NCBI GenBank assembly: GCA_025362035.1
Contig: JANYIN010000055.1
Coordinates: forward strand, 1 to 48,437
Source of the DNA: Gemmatimonadaceae bacterium
GTDB taxonomy: Bacteria > Gemmatimonadota > Gemmatimonadetes > Gemmatimonadales > Gemmatimonadaceae
Length of the DNA stretch: 48,437 nucleotides
Reading direction: 5' to 3'
The position numbers and the translations under genes were made by a program. Positions 24,839-34,219 of the stretch are shown one piece after another. Each line of letters begins with the position of its first letter. Within the stretch, counting starts at the first letter, position 1. The notes beneath the pieces are model-generated. The model worked only from the letters and a program-made list of their open reading frames with translations, made no database searches and was not told where the DNA came from.

Positions 24839-25989
24839 AGATTGCGATTCTGATACACGGCGGGGTCGATCGTAGCGGCGTCGAGCGTGTGATTCCGGCG
24901 ATCGTCTGGCTGCTCGAGCGTCTCGGTCGTCGCAACGAGATCCACGTCTATTCCTTCAATCAGGAGTGCGAGCCAGCCGAGTGGGACGTTGTCGGAGTCC
25001 ACGTGCACAACGTGGGGTCCGCGTCCGGCTGGCGCCGACGACTCTTTACCGGGGTGGCGACGGAACACCGCGTGTCGCCGTTTCAGTGTATTCACGCCTT
25101 CTTCGGCTGGGGCGGCACTTACGGTGTGTTGCTCGGCCGTCGACACCGCATTCCAGTGCTGTTTCATCTCGCTGGCGGCGAGCCTGTCGGGCTCGCCGAG
25201 GTCAATTTCGGCATGCGCCTCAGGCTTCGAGGACGCCTGCAACTTCGCCTCGCTATGTCAGGTGCGACACGAATTTCCGTCGCCACGCTGTACATGCAGC
25301 GGCTTGCGGCGCAACTTGGCGCGCGCGCGTCGTTGGTGCCCCTCGGTGTGGCGTTGGATCGGTGGCCGGCCTCAGTCCCACGCTCACGGGACATAACGAT
25401 CCCAGCCTTTCTCCTCCACGTCGGCGACATTCGCCCCGTCAAGGACCACGCCATGTTGCTCGCTGCCGCCACCCAACTTCGTGAGAACCGCATCGAGTTC
25501 GAGTTACATATGGCGGGCGCCGATACGATGGACGGCGCGCTGCAACGATCCGCTGCCGCATCGGGATTGGGCGACGCCATTCACTGGTACGGTGTGCTCG
25601 GGCGTGAGGACTTGCGCACACTCATGAATCGCGCGGATCTCCTCCTCGTGTCCTCCCGACACGAAGCCGGCCCGCTGGTCGTCCTCGAAGCGGCCGTCGC
25701 CGGCGTGCCTGCTGTGGGCACCGCGGTGGGCCATGTAGCCGATTGGGCACCATGCGCTGCCGTCGCGGTCCCGACGGGCGACTCTGCAGCGCTCGCGCGA
25801 GAGACGGCGGCACTCCTGGCCGACGAGCCTCGACGTCTCGCGATCGCACGCATGGCGCAACGCCGCGCCCTCGAGATCGACGCCGACTTCACCGCTGCGG
25901 AATTCGAACGACTGTATGGCGCGATGGTATCGCCGCGCATTCCCGGTCCCAAGCTCGATCACCAGGCTGCACCGTCGAAGCATCCATGA
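24835..25989 (+). CDS. GT4-family glycosyltransferase
   Basis: This is a 384-residue GT-B enzyme. The N-terminus KIAILIHGGVDRSGVERVIP is the classic GT4 opening with a glycine-rich turn. AFFGWGGTYGVLLGRRHRIPVLFHLAGGEP belongs to the acceptor half. FLLHVGDIRPVKDHAMLLAAA and SRHEAGPLVVLEAAVAGVPAVG (with the E-x7-E pair) form the donor half. Start GTG 24835 overlaps the flavin-reductase-like stop. The C-terminal 20 residues (IPGPKLDHQAAPSKHP) are outside the fold. The HprK-like gene follows after 22 bp and is probably in the same transcript. Confidence 0.88.
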   Translation: MKIAILIHGGVDRSGVERVIPAIVWLLERLGRRNEIHVYSFNQECEPAEWDVVGVHVHNVGSASGWRRRLFTGVATEHRVSPFQCIHAFFGWGGTYGVLLGRRHRIPVLFHLAGGEPVGLAEVNFGMRLRLRGRLQLRLAMSGATRISVATLYMQRLAAQLGARASLVPLGVALDRWPASVPRSRDITIPAFLLHVGDIRPVKDHAMLLAAATQLRENRIEFELHMAGADTMDGALQRSAAASGLGDAIHWYGVLGREDLRTLMNRADLLLVSSRHEAGPLVVLEAAVAGVPAVGTAVGHVADWAPCAAVAVPTGDSAALARETAALLADEPRRLAIARMAQRRALEIDADFTAAEFERLYGAMVSPRIPGPKLDHQAAPSKHP

Positions 25990-26011
25990 CAGAGCCGAAA
26001 GGGGGCCCGCG

Positions 26012-26965
26012 ATGAGCTTGTGCGCGGCGACGGTGTCACTCGGCGTCGACGTCGAGCTGCCGGTGCTGGGCATCACGACCTGCTTCACGACCAATCGTGC
26101 GTCAGTGGGCACGCTCATCGACGAAGCGTTCGGCGAGTGGCGCGGCACCTCGCCGACGAGCGACCTGCGCGTCGGGGTAAGCATCGCCGTGCACGGCGGA
26201 ACCGAAGGAGCGGACAACCCCGCTCCCGTACGGTACCTGAGCACCGACTCGAGTCGACTGTTGGTGCACTCCCATGGCAGTATGGCGGTGGCCGACGCAC
26301 GACGAGGTGAAAGCGTGGCGTACGTCACGGAGGAGCTCGTCGCCGACCGCGACCATTTTCGAACGACCTTCCTCGAGGCAATGGTCTTTGCCCTGCTCGC
26401 GCCGTTCGATCGTCACCCGGTTCACGCCGCCGCGCTCGTGCATGACGGCCGCGCGGTCCTGCTTACGGGTCCCAGTGGAACGGGGAAGAGCACCATTGCG
26501 TATCTGGCGCATACCGCCGGCCTCGCTGTGCTTAACGACGAAATGGTTTGGGTGCAGATGCAGCCCATGCTGCGCATCTGGGCACGCGGGGCGAACGCGC
26601 GACTTGGACGCGATGCCCGTCTGCACTTTCCCGAGTTGGTCGTCGCTGCACTGTCTCCAGGCACGGATCCCTCTGGAAAGACCACCATCAGTCTCGGCGC
26701 ACGCGCCGGGTCGCTTCGTGACGCTTCCACGAGCGCGGTGGTCTGCGTGCTTGCGCGCGGAACGCGCGCTGCGCTCGAACGGCTCGAGGCACCTGCTGTC
26801 GTTGCGGAGCTCACGCGTCAACTGGCCGGTGGCTTCGATCGGTTTCCGGACCGGCAGGACGCTGTTTTTGCGGCTCTCACACTGGGCGGCGGCTGGCGCC
26901 TCACGCTCTCGGACAACCCCCATGACGCGCTTCCGTATCTGAAACGCATGCTCGAGTCCCTGTAG
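26012..26965 (+). CDS. HprK-like P-loop kinase family protein
   Basis: The 317-residue protein resembles the C-terminal domain of HPr kinase. HPVHAAALVHDGRAVLLTGPSGTGKST (Walker A GPSGTGKST, 153-161) lies on a beta hairpin, and LAVLNDEMVWV (171-181) carries the acidic pair expected at the Walker B-like site. The N-terminal 110 residues are a separate domain without a known motif. No HPr or PTS gene is nearby. HprK-like genes occur in exopolysaccharide and peptide-modification loci of many Gram-negatives, often near NTP_transf_5 proteins, as here (39589). The ATG at 26012 has AAAGGGGG about eight bases upstream. A phosphotransfer role on a small molecule or a protein is inferred. Confidence 0.75.
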   Translation: MSLCAATVSLGVDVELPVLGITTCFTTNRASVGTLIDEAFGEWRGTSPTSDLRVGVSIAVHGGTEGADNPAPVRYLSTDSSRLLVHSHGSMAVADARRGESVAYVTEELVADRDHFRTTFLEAMVFALLAPFDRHPVHAAALVHDGRAVLLTGPSGTGKSTIAYLAHTAGLAVLNDEMVWVQMQPMLRIWARGANARLGRDARLHFPELVVAALSPGTDPSGKTTISLGARAGSLRDASTSAVVCVLARGTRAALERLEAPAVVAELTRQLAGGFDRFPDRQDAVFAALTLGGGWRLTLSDNPHDALPYLKRMLESL

Positions 26966-27047
26966 TTCGCACGTGAAGCATTCCGGATGCGATTGACCGG
27001 CCGTACCTTTTCCGCCCCACCCGATTCACTCAGTTCTGCGGGGTTTC

Positions 27048-29687
27048 ATGCCGTCTGTGCCGGCGATGGCGTCGCTCCAACGCTTCGCCACCATCGTCCT
27101 GTTCGTCGCGACCGCGGCGAGTGCCCGCGGTCAGCAGCTTCCGACGCCCGATCAGGCCAGGCGTCTGCTCGACACGCGTCCAGACCTCGTCGGACAGTTG
27201 CGCCGCGAGATCGCCGCCAGCGGACTGACGGCCGATCAGATTCGCGCCCGCTTGAGGGCGGCCGGCTATCCGGAGGATCTCCTCGACTCTTTCGTCGGCC
27301 CGAAAAACGTGGGTCGCGATAGTCTTCGCGCCGGGCTCCCATCCGAGGATGTCCTCGATGCCGTAGCAGCGCTTGGCCTCACGGACACCGTGGATACATC
27401 CGAACTTCGTCAACTGCTGCGTGCGCGGCGCGTGCGCGAGCCGTCCCGTGACACGCTGCGCTTCGGCGGCCGGGCAAGGCAAAGCGCGGATTCGATGGCG
27501 CTTCTCGACGAGGTCAGTGTCGGTGATTCACTTGACGCCGACATGCAGGACTCGCGCGGCCGCTCCCTCGGTCTTCGCCGAGCCAGTGTGTTGCGCCGTC
27601 GGCGTTCCGCGGCGTCAGACAGCGGCTACACCATCTTCGGCCTCAGCGTCTTCGAGGCTGCCACGAGCCAGTTCGACCCGAACCTCGCGGGCCCGGTAGA
27701 CGCGAACTACAGAATCGGACCAGGCGATCGCCTGATCGTCATCCTCACTGGCGATGCGGAGCGGTCCTTCACGCTCGATGTCACGCGCGAGGGATTCGTC
27801 GTCATCCCCGGCATTGGTGAAGTGACCGCGGCCAATCTTACGCTTGGCCAGTTCGAAGACCAGCTCTATCCGCGACTCGGGCGGGTATACTCCGGTCTTC
27901 GACGCGGCGCGGGGGCCACGACGCATTTCTCCGTCAACGTCGCGCGACTGCACAGCAACCAGATCTTCGTGCTCGGCGACGTCGAGCAACCGGGCAGCTA
28001 TCGCGTGTCCAGCGCCGGGACGGCGCTCACCGCGCTGTACGCCGCTGGCGGACCGACGCTGAACGGCAGTATGCGCCGCGTTGAAATTCGCCGTGGCGGG
28101 CGACTCGTGGACTCCCTCGACCTCTACGACTACTTCCTCCGTGCCGACGGGTCGCACGATCCGCGCTTGCAGTCCGGCGACGTGGTCTTTTTGCCGGTGC
28201 ACGGCGCGCGGGTTCGCATTTACGGTGAGATCGTGAGGCCGGGGACGTACGAATTGCGTCGCGGCGAGACGCTCGCCGACGCGCTCCGCTCGGCCGGTGG
28301 CTTCACGGCCGAAGCCGCGAGGCGACGCGTGCAGATCTCCCGCATCCTTGCACCAACGCTTCGCGACTCGACCGATCGCGCCCGCGTGGTCATCGACATC
28401 GCGTCCGATCAATTCGCATCGGGCGCGGCACCGGCGTACGCGCTCGAGCCGGGTGACGCGATTCAGGTCTTCACGGTGAGCGAGCGCGTCGGGCGGCGCG
28501 TCACCGTGCGAGGCGACGTTTGGACGCCGGGCGCCGTGGGGTACTCGCCGGGCATGCGCCTGTCCGATGCCGTGCGTATGGTTGGCGGTATCAAGCCCGA
28601 CGCGTACCTGGGCCAGGTGCTCGTGTCGCGCTTGCGCCCATCGGACTCGACGCGCGTGCAGCTGCGCACTGCATTCGCTGATAGCACGGGGCGGCCCACG
28701 GAAGATCTCGCTCTCCGCGATGACGATGAGATCCGCATCTTTGCGGTCACCGAATTCAGGCCGCCTGCGTTCGTCGCCATCACCGGCGCCGTCCGGCGTC
28801 CTGGACGAGTGGCGTATCGTGAAGGCCTGACGCTGCGCGATCTCGTCATGATGGCCGGCGGTCTCGATGATCGCGCGTACATCCGTGATGCGGAGATCGC
28901 CCGCTTGCCGAAGAGTCGCGAGGGAGGACAGCTTGCCGTGTCACGGCGCGTGGAGCTCGATTCGTCGTATCTCCTGCTTCGCGACCAGAGGAGTTATTCA
29001 ACTAACGCCGCTTTGCGTTCGCGCGCGATGCCGGAAGTCGTGCTCGAGCCATTCGACAACGTGCTCATCTTCGCGCAACCCGACTGGGAACAGCCGCGCC
29101 GTGTCGTCATTACCGGCGAAGTACGCTTTCCCGGAACGTACACCATGACCAATAAGCAGGATCGCCTCAGCGACGTGTTGCAACGTGCGGGCGGCCTCAC
29201 GAAGTCCGCATACGCTGACGGCATCGTCTTCTATCGGCATCAGGGGCGGGTCGGCAGAGTCGGCGTCGACCTCGCGGAAGTCCTGAAGCACGCGGACTAC
29301 CGCGACAACCTGATTCTGCAGGACGGCGATTCGGTCGCGCTTCCCCCCTATACCGGGATCGTCGAAGTGCAGGGCGCGGTGAATGCGCCCCGCGGCGTCG
29401 CCTACGTTCCGGGAGCGGACCTCAACTACTACGTGCGGTCGGCCGGTGGCCCGAGCCGCATCGCGGAGCCCAGTCGCTCCTATGTCACGCAGCCCGATGG
29501 GAGCGTCGAGAGCGTGGTGGAGCGACGGCTCCGCCCCGACATCGTTCCCATTCCACGCCCGGGGTCGGTGGTCGTGGTGACCGAGAAGGATCTCACGGAC
29601 AGAACGGACACCGTCGCGAGATTCGGCCTGATCGCGCAGATGCTGGGCAGTTTCATCGCCCTCGTCGCCATCATCCGACGGCCATGA
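27048..29687 (+). CDS. Polysaccharide export outer-membrane protein with multiple SLBB domains (Wza-like)
   Basis: This 879-residue exporter is more than twice the length of E. coli Wza. A signal peptide (about 1-28, ending ASARGQ) leads into a Gln/Arg-rich, largely helical region (30-200). The Poly_export domain follows at about 222-305 (NYRIGPGDRLIVILTGDAERSF, VTREGFVVIPGIGEVTAANLTL). Five or six SLBB repeats then run to about 840; each has a motif like VLGDVEQPGSYRV, IYGEIVRPGTYELRRGETL, VRGDVWTPGAVGYSPG, ITGAVRRPGRVAYREG, ITGEVRFPGTYTM or VQGAVNAPRGVAYVPG. A hydrophobic C-terminal segment (about 860-877, IAQMLGSFIALVAII) could be the membrane anchor. The stop overlaps the Wzz-like gene (ATGA). 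It probably forms the outer-membrane channel for the polymer. Confidence 0.92.
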   Translation: MPSVPAMASLQRFATIVLFVATAASARGQQLPTPDQARRLLDTRPDLVGQLRREIAASGLTADQIRARLRAAGYPEDLLDSFVGPKNVGRDSLRAGLPSEDVLDAVAALGLTDTVDTSELRQLLRARRVREPSRDTLRFGGRARQSADSMALLDEVSVGDSLDADMQDSRGRSLGLRRASVLRRRRSAASDSGYTIFGLSVFEAATSQFDPNLAGPVDANYRIGPGDRLIVILTGDAERSFTLDVTREGFVVIPGIGEVTAANLTLGQFEDQLYPRLGRVYSGLRRGAGATTHFSVNVARLHSNQIFVLGDVEQPGSYRVSSAGTALTALYAAGGPTLNGSMRRVEIRRGGRLVDSLDLYDYFLRADGSHDPRLQSGDVVFLPVHGARVRIYGEIVRPGTYELRRGETLADALRSAGGFTAEAARRRVQISRILAPTLRDSTDRARVVIDIASDQFASGAAPAYALEPGDAIQVFTVSERVGRRVTVRGDVWTPGAVGYSPGMRLSDAVRMVGGIKPDAYLGQVLVSRLRPSDSTRVQLRTAFADSTGRPTEDLALRDDDEIRIFAVTEFRPPAFVAITGAVRRPGRVAYREGLTLRDLVMMAGGLDDRAYIRDAEIARLPKSREGGQLAVSRRVELDSSYLLLRDQRSYSTNAALRSRAMPEVVLEPFDNVLIFAQPDWEQPRRVVITGEVRFPGTYTMTNKQDRLSDVLQRAGGLTKSAYADGIVFYRHQGRVGRVGVDLAEVLKHADYRDNLILQDGDSVALPPYTGIVEVQGAVNAPRGVAYVPGADLNYYVRSAGGPSRIAEPSRSYVTQPDGSVESVVERRLRPDIVPIPRPGSVVVVTEKDLTDRTDTVARFGLIAQMLGSFIALVAIIRRP

Positions 29688-30736
29688 CGTCGGGCCCGCA
29701 TACTGTGCGGCCGCCGGAGCGACCCGCGGCGACGCCATATGGCCCGAGCGCCGCCCGCCCGACCGACACCGACCGGGAGTCGATGCGCTATTACCTGTCG
29801 GTGTTTCGCGTGCGCCGGCGAATGATGGTGGCTGTCCCGCTGGTCCTGTCCCTCTTTGCACTTGGCGTGAATCTCTTGCGCGCCAGGACCTACGCCGCGC
29901 ACGCGGCATTCCTCGCGTCGGAACCGCAGTCGATGAGTGGCTCGCTTGGCGCACTCAGTTCCGTCGCGTCACAACTCGGCATTCCCGCGCTCAGCGCGGT
30001 CGCGGCCAGCTCGGCGAGTCTCTCTTCGCAGTTCTATGGCGACCTTCTCACCTCGAATGCGCTGGTGCACGACATCGTCACGACGCGGTACGACGCCAGC
30101 GGCGCGGCCGAAAATGGAGGGAAGCCATTCAGTGGTACGCTGGTGGAGTACTTCGAGTCAGATGGAACGACGGCCACCGATCGCGAACTCGCCGCCATGC
30201 GATCGTTCAGGAGCCGCCTTATCGAAGTGCGGGTCGATCGGACCACTGGCATCGTGAGTTTCGAGGTCCGCACGACGAACCGGCGGCTTTCGGCTCTCGT
30301 TTCGCGGCGGATTCTCGACCTCGTCAACGAATTCAATCTTCGGCGACGCCAGACGCAGGCTGCCGCCGAGCGCGAGTTCGATGCGAAACGCGCAAGGGCG
30401 GCACTGGATACGCTCCACGTCGCCGAGGCGGCCCTCGCAGGCTTCCGCGCTACGAACATCGACTTTTCGCGCTCTCCCCTTCTCGCCACGCGTGAGTCCG
30501 AATTTCAGCGCCGCGTGACACTCGCGCAACAGATTTACGTGACGGTCGCCCAGCGCTATGAACTCGCGAACATCGAGGCGGTGCGGAATACGCCCGTGAT
30601 CACGGTACTCGACGAGCCGGAGGGCATGGTGGAGGCGCTGCCACGATATACCCGGCAATTCACCCTCATCGCATTCGTGATCGGCGTCGTCATTGCCGCT
30701 GTAATTGCGCTGCTTGGGGAGCGCCGCCGCGTGTGA
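29684..30736 (+). CDS. Wzz/GNVR-type chain-length determinant protein
   Basis: The 350-residue inner-membrane protein has the Wzz topology: a Pro-rich cytosolic N-terminus (1-40), helix 1 (about 49-65), a long periplasmic region rich in helix (about 66-320) and helix 2 (about 323-342), with short basic ends. SGSLGALSSVASQLGIPAL (about 87-105) matches the membrane-proximal loop of polysaccharide co-polymerases. RFTLIAFVIGVVIAAV-type helix 2 follows the conserved VLDEPEGM...PRYTR segment. No C-terminal tyrosine-kinase domain is attached and none is found nearby, unlike Wzc. It controls chain length and couples to the export protein encoded just upstream, with which it overlaps by 4 bp. Confidence 0.88.
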   Translation: MTSGPHTVRPPERPAATPYGPSAARPTDTDRESMRYYLSVFRVRRRMMVAVPLVLSLFALGVNLLRARTYAAHAAFLASEPQSMSGSLGALSSVASQLGIPALSAVAASSASLSSQFYGDLLTSNALVHDIVTTRYDASGAAENGGKPFSGTLVEYFESDGTTATDRELAAMRSFRSRLIEVRVDRTTGIVSFEVRTTNRRLSALVSRRILDLVNEFNLRRRQTQAAAEREFDAKRARAALDTLHVAEAALAGFRATNIDFSRSPLLATRESEFQRRVTLAQQIYVTVAQRYELANIEAVRNTPVITVLDEPEGMVEALPRYTRQFTLIAFVIGVVIAAVIALLGERRRV

Positions 30737-31485
30737 GCGATGCGCAATCCATCGTCGAGCGCATCGTCGGCCACCTCAAGCGCGACCCGTCGTATCGTAT
30801 CGTCGGCGTGTACACCGATCGTCAATTGGCGACAGTGCTCTGGCACCGCGCCTGGCAACTGATGCGCGGCTTGGCGCTGACGGCGCGTTGCCGCCGCGTA
30901 CGCTGGCCTGTGTTTCGCGGGAACCGGGCGGTCATCGAACACGCATACGCGCTGACGAGCGGCCCCGGCCTCATTCTCGAAGACGGCGCGGCGATCCTCG
31001 CACTCTCACGCGATGGTATTCGCCTTGGGCGAAACGTGACGATCGGCCGCGGGACGACACTTTCCTGTACGGGCGTGCTCGCGCGACCGGGGGTCGGTAT
31101 CACCATTGGCAGCCGCTCGGCCATCGGAGCAGGGGGTTTCGTTGGTGGACAGGGCGGCGTGCGCATTGGCGACGACGTGATCATTGGGCCCGGCGTGCGC
31201 ATTTTCTCCGAGAACCACATCTTCGAAGACTCCGCCCTCCCCATTAGGGCCCAGGGTGAGCAGCGAGTGGGCGTCTCGATCGCGGACGATTGCTGGATCG
31301 GAGCGAGCGTGACCATCGTGGACGGAGTTTCGATCGGCGCTGGCTGCGTCGTCGCGGCAGGTGCCGTCGTCACGCGCGACCTCGTGCCGTACTCCGTGGC
31401 GGCCGGAGTGCCTGCCCGCACGATCAAGTCCCGGCGCCCGGCTGATCCGGTGTCAACCGCCCGTGCGCACCAAGCAGACCAATGA
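30733..31485 (+). CDS. Hexapeptide-repeat (left-handed beta-helix) acyltransferase
   Basis: This 250-residue transferase has an N-terminal region of about 95 residues and then a left-handed beta helix built from [LIV]-G-x4 repeats (IRLGRNVTIGRGT, GITIGSRSAIGAGGFVGG, VRIGDDVIIGPGVRI). The loop FSENHIF carries the catalytic His of the acetyltransferase family. After it come DDCWIGASVTIVDGVSIGAGCVVAAGAVVTRDLVPYSVAAGVPA, the typical capping coils. It probably acetylates a sugar of the polysaccharide with acetyl-CoA. Start GTG 30733 overlaps the Wzz-like stop. Its last 62 bp overlap the end of the ligase gene on the other strand. The C-terminal 20 residues are unstructured. Confidence 0.88.
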   Translation: MSDAQSIVERIVGHLKRDPSYRIVGVYTDRQLATVLWHRAWQLMRGLALTARCRRVRWPVFRGNRAVIEHAYALTSGPGLILEDGAAILALSRDGIRLGRNVTIGRGTTLSCTGVLARPGVGITIGSRSAIGAGGFVGGQGGVRIGDDVIIGPGVRIFSENHIFEDSALPIRAQGEQRVGVSIADDCWIGASVTIVDGVSIGAGCVVAAGAVVTRDLVPYSVAAGVPARTIKSRRPADPVSTARAHQADQ

Positions 31486-32779
31486 GGAGCCAAGGGTACC
31501 CGAGTGAAAAGCCGGATGTGGCGAGGAACGCAATGAGGAGGCATGTGACTGCTGCGGTCAGTGCTACCACGGGTCCGGACATCTCCGCTGCATCGGCCGT
31601 GAACCGTCGCGCGGTATGGAGCCCCCCAGAAATCACGGACCAGAGCAGTCCGATCCAGCTCGAGAGGCCGAGCACACCGGTGTCGTGCAGCGCGAGGACG
31701 AGGTAGTTGCCGATCCAGAGATTGCGCCAGCCTTCAAAGCGCGCAAAATCGCTCCCCTGTGCCATGAGGGGCGCGAACGTGAACGTACCAAATCCGATCA
31801 GCGGATGCTGGAGCGACTGCTGGAGCGCGAGCGAGTACATGAACAAGCGAAGAGTTGCCGTGCGCGACTCCACATTCACCAGGTTTGCGAGCTTGAAGCG
31901 GATAAACGCCCCCGCCACGCCCGGGAGCAGCACCAGTACGAGCACCGCAATGCCTGCGATGGCGAGCGGAATCAGTAGGCGCTGCCGGCGAATTGCGAGG
32001 ACACGCCATCCCATTAGCCATGCTACGGCGAGGCCGCCGGCCGCCCCGAGCCAGGCTGACCGGGTAAACGACAAGACCAGGCCGGTCGCAGTCAACGCTG
32101 CCGTCCAACGCAGGAGCCTCACGGACGCCGCGTTGGCGTGGCTGCGCGGCATCATCGCGAGCAGAGCGACGGAGAGTACGGCGTACGACGCCGTAAAACT
32201 GCCGAAGACGTTCGGCTCGACCATGGTACCGCTCGCTCCGAACGCCTTGGTGAATTGCTCCGCGGCGCTCGAGCTGACCTCGGCGCCACCGATCGGCACG
32301 CCAACCATCGCGAAGACAAATGCCACGATGCCGATGCTACTCGCGATCAACGCCGCCCAGAGACACCGATTCATGAACGCCTCCCTTTCCGCACGCGTGT
32401 CGAGAAAGTTGACGAGCACGACGTAGATGATCCATGCTGACGCCAGATTCGCGCACTGGGCGAAGCTGTACGAGGGGACCGGCGAATTGAGCGCACTCGC
32501 GGTGATGTTCAAAGCGAGCAGTGCGGCAAGCCACAGGGTCGTGGCATCGATGCGCAGGCGCCGCGCGCCAGTCAGAATCGATGCGCTCAGCGGGACCACC
32601 AGCAAGCAAGCCACGAGCTGGTCGATGCGAACTGATGATCCACGAACCGTGATCGGCAGGCCGTTGAGCACCGACAAGACCGGAAGCAGATACAACAGCT
32701 CGCGACGCCAGTGTAGCGCCGCGAGTATCACGAGCGGCGCTGCGACCAGCGTGAGCAGCAACAGGGTTGCGAGGGACAT
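31424..32779 (-). CDS. O-antigen ligase/polymerase (WaaL/Wzy-like) membrane protein
   Basis: This is a 451-residue polytopic protein with about 10-12 membrane helices. The Wzy_C region near residues 170-380 contains FTRSAWLGAAGGLAVAWL and, after a large periplasmic loop, the HPLIGFGTFTFAP segment typical of the O-antigen ligase superfamily. Enzymes of this group either polymerise undecaprenyl-linked units or ligate polymer to lipid A or protein; motifs do not separate the two. The ATG at 32779 precedes the first helix (SLATLLLLTLVAAPLVILAAL). Only three bases separate it from the start of the divergent flippase gene, which is unusually tight. A GTG at 32809 would overlap that gene. Confidence 0.86.
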   Translation of the reverse strand: MSLATLLLLTLVAAPLVILAALHWRRELLYLLPVLSVLNGLPITVRGSSVRIDQLVACLLVVPLSASILTGARRLRIDATTLWLAALLALNITASALNSPVPSYSFAQCANLASAWIIYVVLVNFLDTRAEREAFMNRCLWAALIASSIGIVAFVFAMVGVPIGGAEVSSSAAEQFTKAFGASGTMVEPNVFGSFTASYAVLSVALLAMMPRSHANAASVRLLRWTAALTATGLVLSFTRSAWLGAAGGLAVAWLMGWRVLAIRRQRLLIPLAIAGIAVLVLVLLPGVAGAFIRFKLANLVNVESRTATLRLFMYSLALQQSLQHPLIGFGTFTFAPLMAQGSDFARFEGWRNLWIGNYLVLALHDTGVLGLSSWIGLLWSVISGGLHTARRFTADAAEMSGPVVALTAAVTCLLIAFLATSGFSLGYPWLLIGLLGAHGRLTPDQPGAGT

Positions 32780-32782
32780 GGC

Positions 32783-34219
32783 GTGCGGCCGAAGATAGCA
32801 TCGGATGACACTGCGCGCGCGTGGCTCGGCGCGCCGATGCCGGGTCGCGACGTGTTTACGTTTGGCGGCGCCCTGCTCATCGCCGCGGCGTTCAGCGCCG
32901 TGCAGGTGTTCGTTCTTCCTCGACGGCTCGATGTTGCGGCCTACGGTCACTATCGGTTGTTCCTGGTCTACGCCGGGTACGTCGGCCTGCTCTATTTCGG
33001 CGTTGTGGATGGCGCGTTTCTCCGCTGGGCCGGAAGGCGTCCCGGCGCGATTGGCCCGGAATGGCGTGTCGTGTTACGCTGGCTGCTCGTCGTACAACTC
33101 GGCGTTGTCGCTGCAGCGCTTCTCGCTTCGCTGGCGATCGCGGATCTCGCGTGGCGGCTCTCGTTCATCGCGTTGGCCGCCTGCGCGCTGTTCATCAACT
33201 CAGCGACGCTCAGTTCGTTCGCGTTGCAGAGCGCTGGAGACTTTCGAAACGCCGGGCGAGCAGCCGTCCTCCCCAACGGACTGTTTGTGGTCTTCGTCCT
33301 CGTCATGCCGCCGCGGGACCTCTCGATCGTGCTGGCGGCGTACGTAGCGTCGTGGGCGCTGGCCGCGTGCTTTGGCGCAATCGCCGTGTGGCGCGCGACG
33401 CGTGCTCACGCTCGAGACGGGCAGTCTTCATCGGATCCGCTTGTATTGCGCGCACTGATGAAGAGTGGCCTTCCGGTTTTCGGCGCGAACCTGGCGGCGG
33501 GACTGACGCAGTCCGCCGACCGGCTTCTCGTCGGCCTCGCCGTGCCCATTTCGCTCTTCGCGCAATATGCTTTTGCATCCACGGTCATGGTGGCTGGGAC
33601 GACCGCAACACACGCACTCTCCCGCGTGGCGCTGTCCCACGCCGCTCGCCGGCCAACGATGGAACGGGCAGCCTTCCTCGGCGGATTCTTCAGTCTCATC
33701 GCGGCGGGGTACGGCGCGGGACTCGTGCTGGAACCACTCTTCGAGCGGCTGGTGTCCGCTTCCCTCCCCGCGTACGTGCCGTCGTTGCCCATCCTGCGTA
33801 TGCTACTCGTCGGCATTCCGTTCTGGGTTGCGACGCACGTCGTTCTCGTCGGCGCCCTGCAATCGTGTGGCTTCGTAAGGCGCCAGCTCTTGGTGGAGTT
33901 GCTCGGAGTGACGCTGGTCATCATCGGTTGCGGTGCCTGTCTCGTCGCTCATCAGCCGCTCTGGATCGTTGCCGCGGTAGCGTCCGGCGCGGCGACCCTG
34001 ACATTCGGCGCGGCCGCCACCGTGGTCCGTCGGACTGTGCCCGGCGGCGGTACGCTACCCAGTGTGCTGTTTGCGCTGACCGCCGCCTCGCAGAGCGGCG
34101 CGCTGCTCTTCGCGCTACGCAGTTCCGATTCGTGGCAGATTCAGTCGGTCGTGTATGCACTCGTCGCCGCCGCACCCACGTGGCTGGTAGCGCGCCATGC
34201 CGGCCGACGTGATTGGTAA
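32783..34219 (+). CDS. Wzx-like polysaccharide flippase (MATE/MVF superfamily)
   Basis: The 478-residue membrane protein has about 12-14 helices and resembles the lipopolysaccharide flippase family: VFTFGGALLIAAAFSAVQVF starts helix 1, and LMKSGLPVFGANLAAGLTQSADRLLVG with LFAQYAFASTVMV matches the second-half motif of Wzx proteins. It would turn undecaprenyl-linked repeat units across the inner membrane for the polymerase encoded divergently. The GTG at 32783 has GAGGG six bases upstream. An ATG at 32837 is an alternative that removes 18 hydrophilic residues and leaves 57 bp for a divergent promoter. The flippase call is moderate, as families of this fold are hard to separate by eye. Confidence 0.8.
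   Translation: MRPKIASDDTARAWLGAPMPGRDVFTFGGALLIAAAFSAVQVFVLPRRLDVAAYGHYRLFLVYAGYVGLLYFGVVDGAFLRWAGRRPGAIGPEWRVVLRWLLVVQLGVVAAALLASLAIADLAWRLSFIALAACALFINSATLSSFALQSAGDFRNAGRAAVLPNGLFVVFVLVMPPRDLSIVLAAYVASWALAACFGAIAVWRATRAHARDGQSSSDPLVLRALMKSGLPVFGANLAAGLTQSADRLLVGLAVPISLFAQYAFASTVMVAGTTATHALSRVALSHAARRPTMERAAFLGGFFSLIAAGYGAGLVLEPLFERLVSASLPAYVPSLPILRMLLVGIPFWVATHVVLVGALQSCGFVRRQLLVELLGVTLVIIGCGACLVAHQPLWIVAAVASGAATLTFGAAATVVRRTVPGGGTLPSVLFALTAASQSGALLFALRSSDSWQIQSVVYALVAAAPTWLVARHAGRRDW

Noticed and set aside
32821..34212. 463-codon frame overlapping the flippase on the same strand
   Set aside because: It is Arg-rich and without membrane helices; the flippase frame is clearly the coding one.
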